Origin: Phycisphaerales bacterium UBA3190
GTDB lineage: Bacteria > Planctomycetota > Phycisphaerae > Phycisphaerales > UBA1924
Direction: 5' to 3'
Assembly: GCA_002364005.1 (NCBI GenBank)
Contig: DEXG01000006.1
Span: 75,025-82,255 of the forward strand
Length of the DNA stretch: 7,231 nt
The position numbers and the translations under genes are program-made. Every line of letters begins with the position of its first letter. Positions within the stretch are counted from its first letter, which is position 1. The notes under the pieces are model-generated. The model saw nothing but the letters and a program-made list of their open reading frames with translations, had not been told where the DNA came from and ran no database searches. Shown one piece after another: positions 6,909-7,231 of this stretch.

Positions 6909-7231
6909 ATGACAGCAATGCTGAACCTGTATGTCGGTAACCTTCCCTACTCAATGAATGACCAGGAACTCAACGATCTCTTCTCGGAGATCGGTGAAGT
7001 CCAGTCGGCTCGCGTGATGAACGATCGCGAAACCGGCCGTTCGCGTGGGTTTGGGTTTGTGGAAATGAAGAACGAAGAAGAAGGCCACGCGGCCATCGAA
7101 AAGCTGAATGGCCAGGACTGCGGCGGCCGTGGTCTCGTTGTGAATGAAGCTCGTCCCCGCGAAGAGCGTCCCCGTGGCGGCGGCTTCGGTGGCGGCGGCG
7201 GTGGCGGTCGTGGCGGCTTCGGCGGCGGCGG
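6909..7231 (+). CDS. RRM-domain RNA-binding protein with glycine-rich tail (3' end outside window)
   Basis: The visible 107 codons encode one RNA-recognition motif followed by a glycine-rich tail, as in the small Rbp proteins of cyanobacteria and planctomycetes. These bind single-stranded RNA in the cytoplasm and are often cold-induced. RNP2 is LYVGNL (7-12) and RNP1 is RGFGFVEM (46-53), both with the aromatic residues that stack on RNA bases. The RRM ends near residue 81. It is followed by a charged linker (RPREERPRG) and runs of Gly broken by Phe and Arg, resembling RGG/FGG repeats. Two in-frame starts exist, ATG 6909 and ATG 6918. The second fits the usual family N-terminus better and has a weak GGA 9 bases upstream; the longer one is given here. 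A TGA at 6837-6839 and the absence of other start codons rule out a longer protein. The gene is cut off by the window end. Confidence 0.93.
   Translation, partial: MTAMLNLYVGNLPYSMNDQELNDLFSEIGEVQSARVMNDRETGRSRGFGFVEMKNEEEGHAAIEKLNGQDCGGRGLVVNEARPREERPRGGGFGGGGGGGRGGFGGG
7176..7231 (+). repeat. Low-complexity GGC/GGT coding repeat
   Basis: This stretch consists almost only of GGC and GGT glycine codons, broken by TTC (Phe) and CGT (Arg). It encodes the Gly-rich tail of the RRM protein and continues past the window. Such tracts can change length by slippage and are prone to assembly error. Confidence 0.85.

Overview
The window is about 60% G+C by eye and fully bacterial in layout: tightly packed genes, two 4-bp ATGA start/stop overlaps, Shine-Dalgarno sites and an intrinsic terminator. 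A Planctomycetes origin, perhaps Phycisphaerae, is my best guess. It rests on the style of the extracellular solute-binding protein, the glycine-rich single-RRM protein and the alpha-oxoamine synthase subtype. This is an impression from family resemblance, not a proven assignment.

Region by region: (1) 1-120 (+) is the C-terminal end of an Fe/Mn superoxide dismutase. (2) 145-173 is a strong hairpin terminator between this gene and the convergent operon on the other strand. (3) 4654-196 (-) is a three-gene operon for a dipeptide/oligopeptide-type ABC importer: periplasmic binding protein, DppB/OppB-type permease, then DppC/OppC-type permease. The last permease carries a very large extra acidic, helix-rich segment between its first membrane helix and the conserved transport domain. 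No ATPase gene is present between the promoter side and the terminator. (4) 4655-4835 is a divergent promoter region. It holds a well-spaced promoter candidate for the transporter. On the other strand a -10-like box lies only 8 bases before the next start codon. (5) 4836-6769 (+) is a two-gene, translationally coupled unit: a PLP-dependent alpha-oxoamine synthase (BioF/KBL/SPT superfamily) and an inositol-monophosphatase-fold phosphatase most like HisN-type histidinol-phosphatase. (6) 6770-6908 is a short intergenic region with a possible promoter and leader. (7) 6909 to the window end (+) is an RRM RNA-binding protein with a glycine-rich tail, cut off by the window.

How the parts work together: the transporter genes should form the binding and membrane parts of one importer, probably for peptides or similar oligomers, powered by ATPases encoded elsewhere. 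The oxoamine synthase and phosphatase are coupled in translation, but their shared pathway is not evident. The most unusual items are the enlarged OppC-type permease, the missing ATPases and the possibly leaderless oxoamine synthase mRNA. I see no CRISPR array, insertion sequence, tRNA or rRNA, and nothing I can confidently call a wholly new system.
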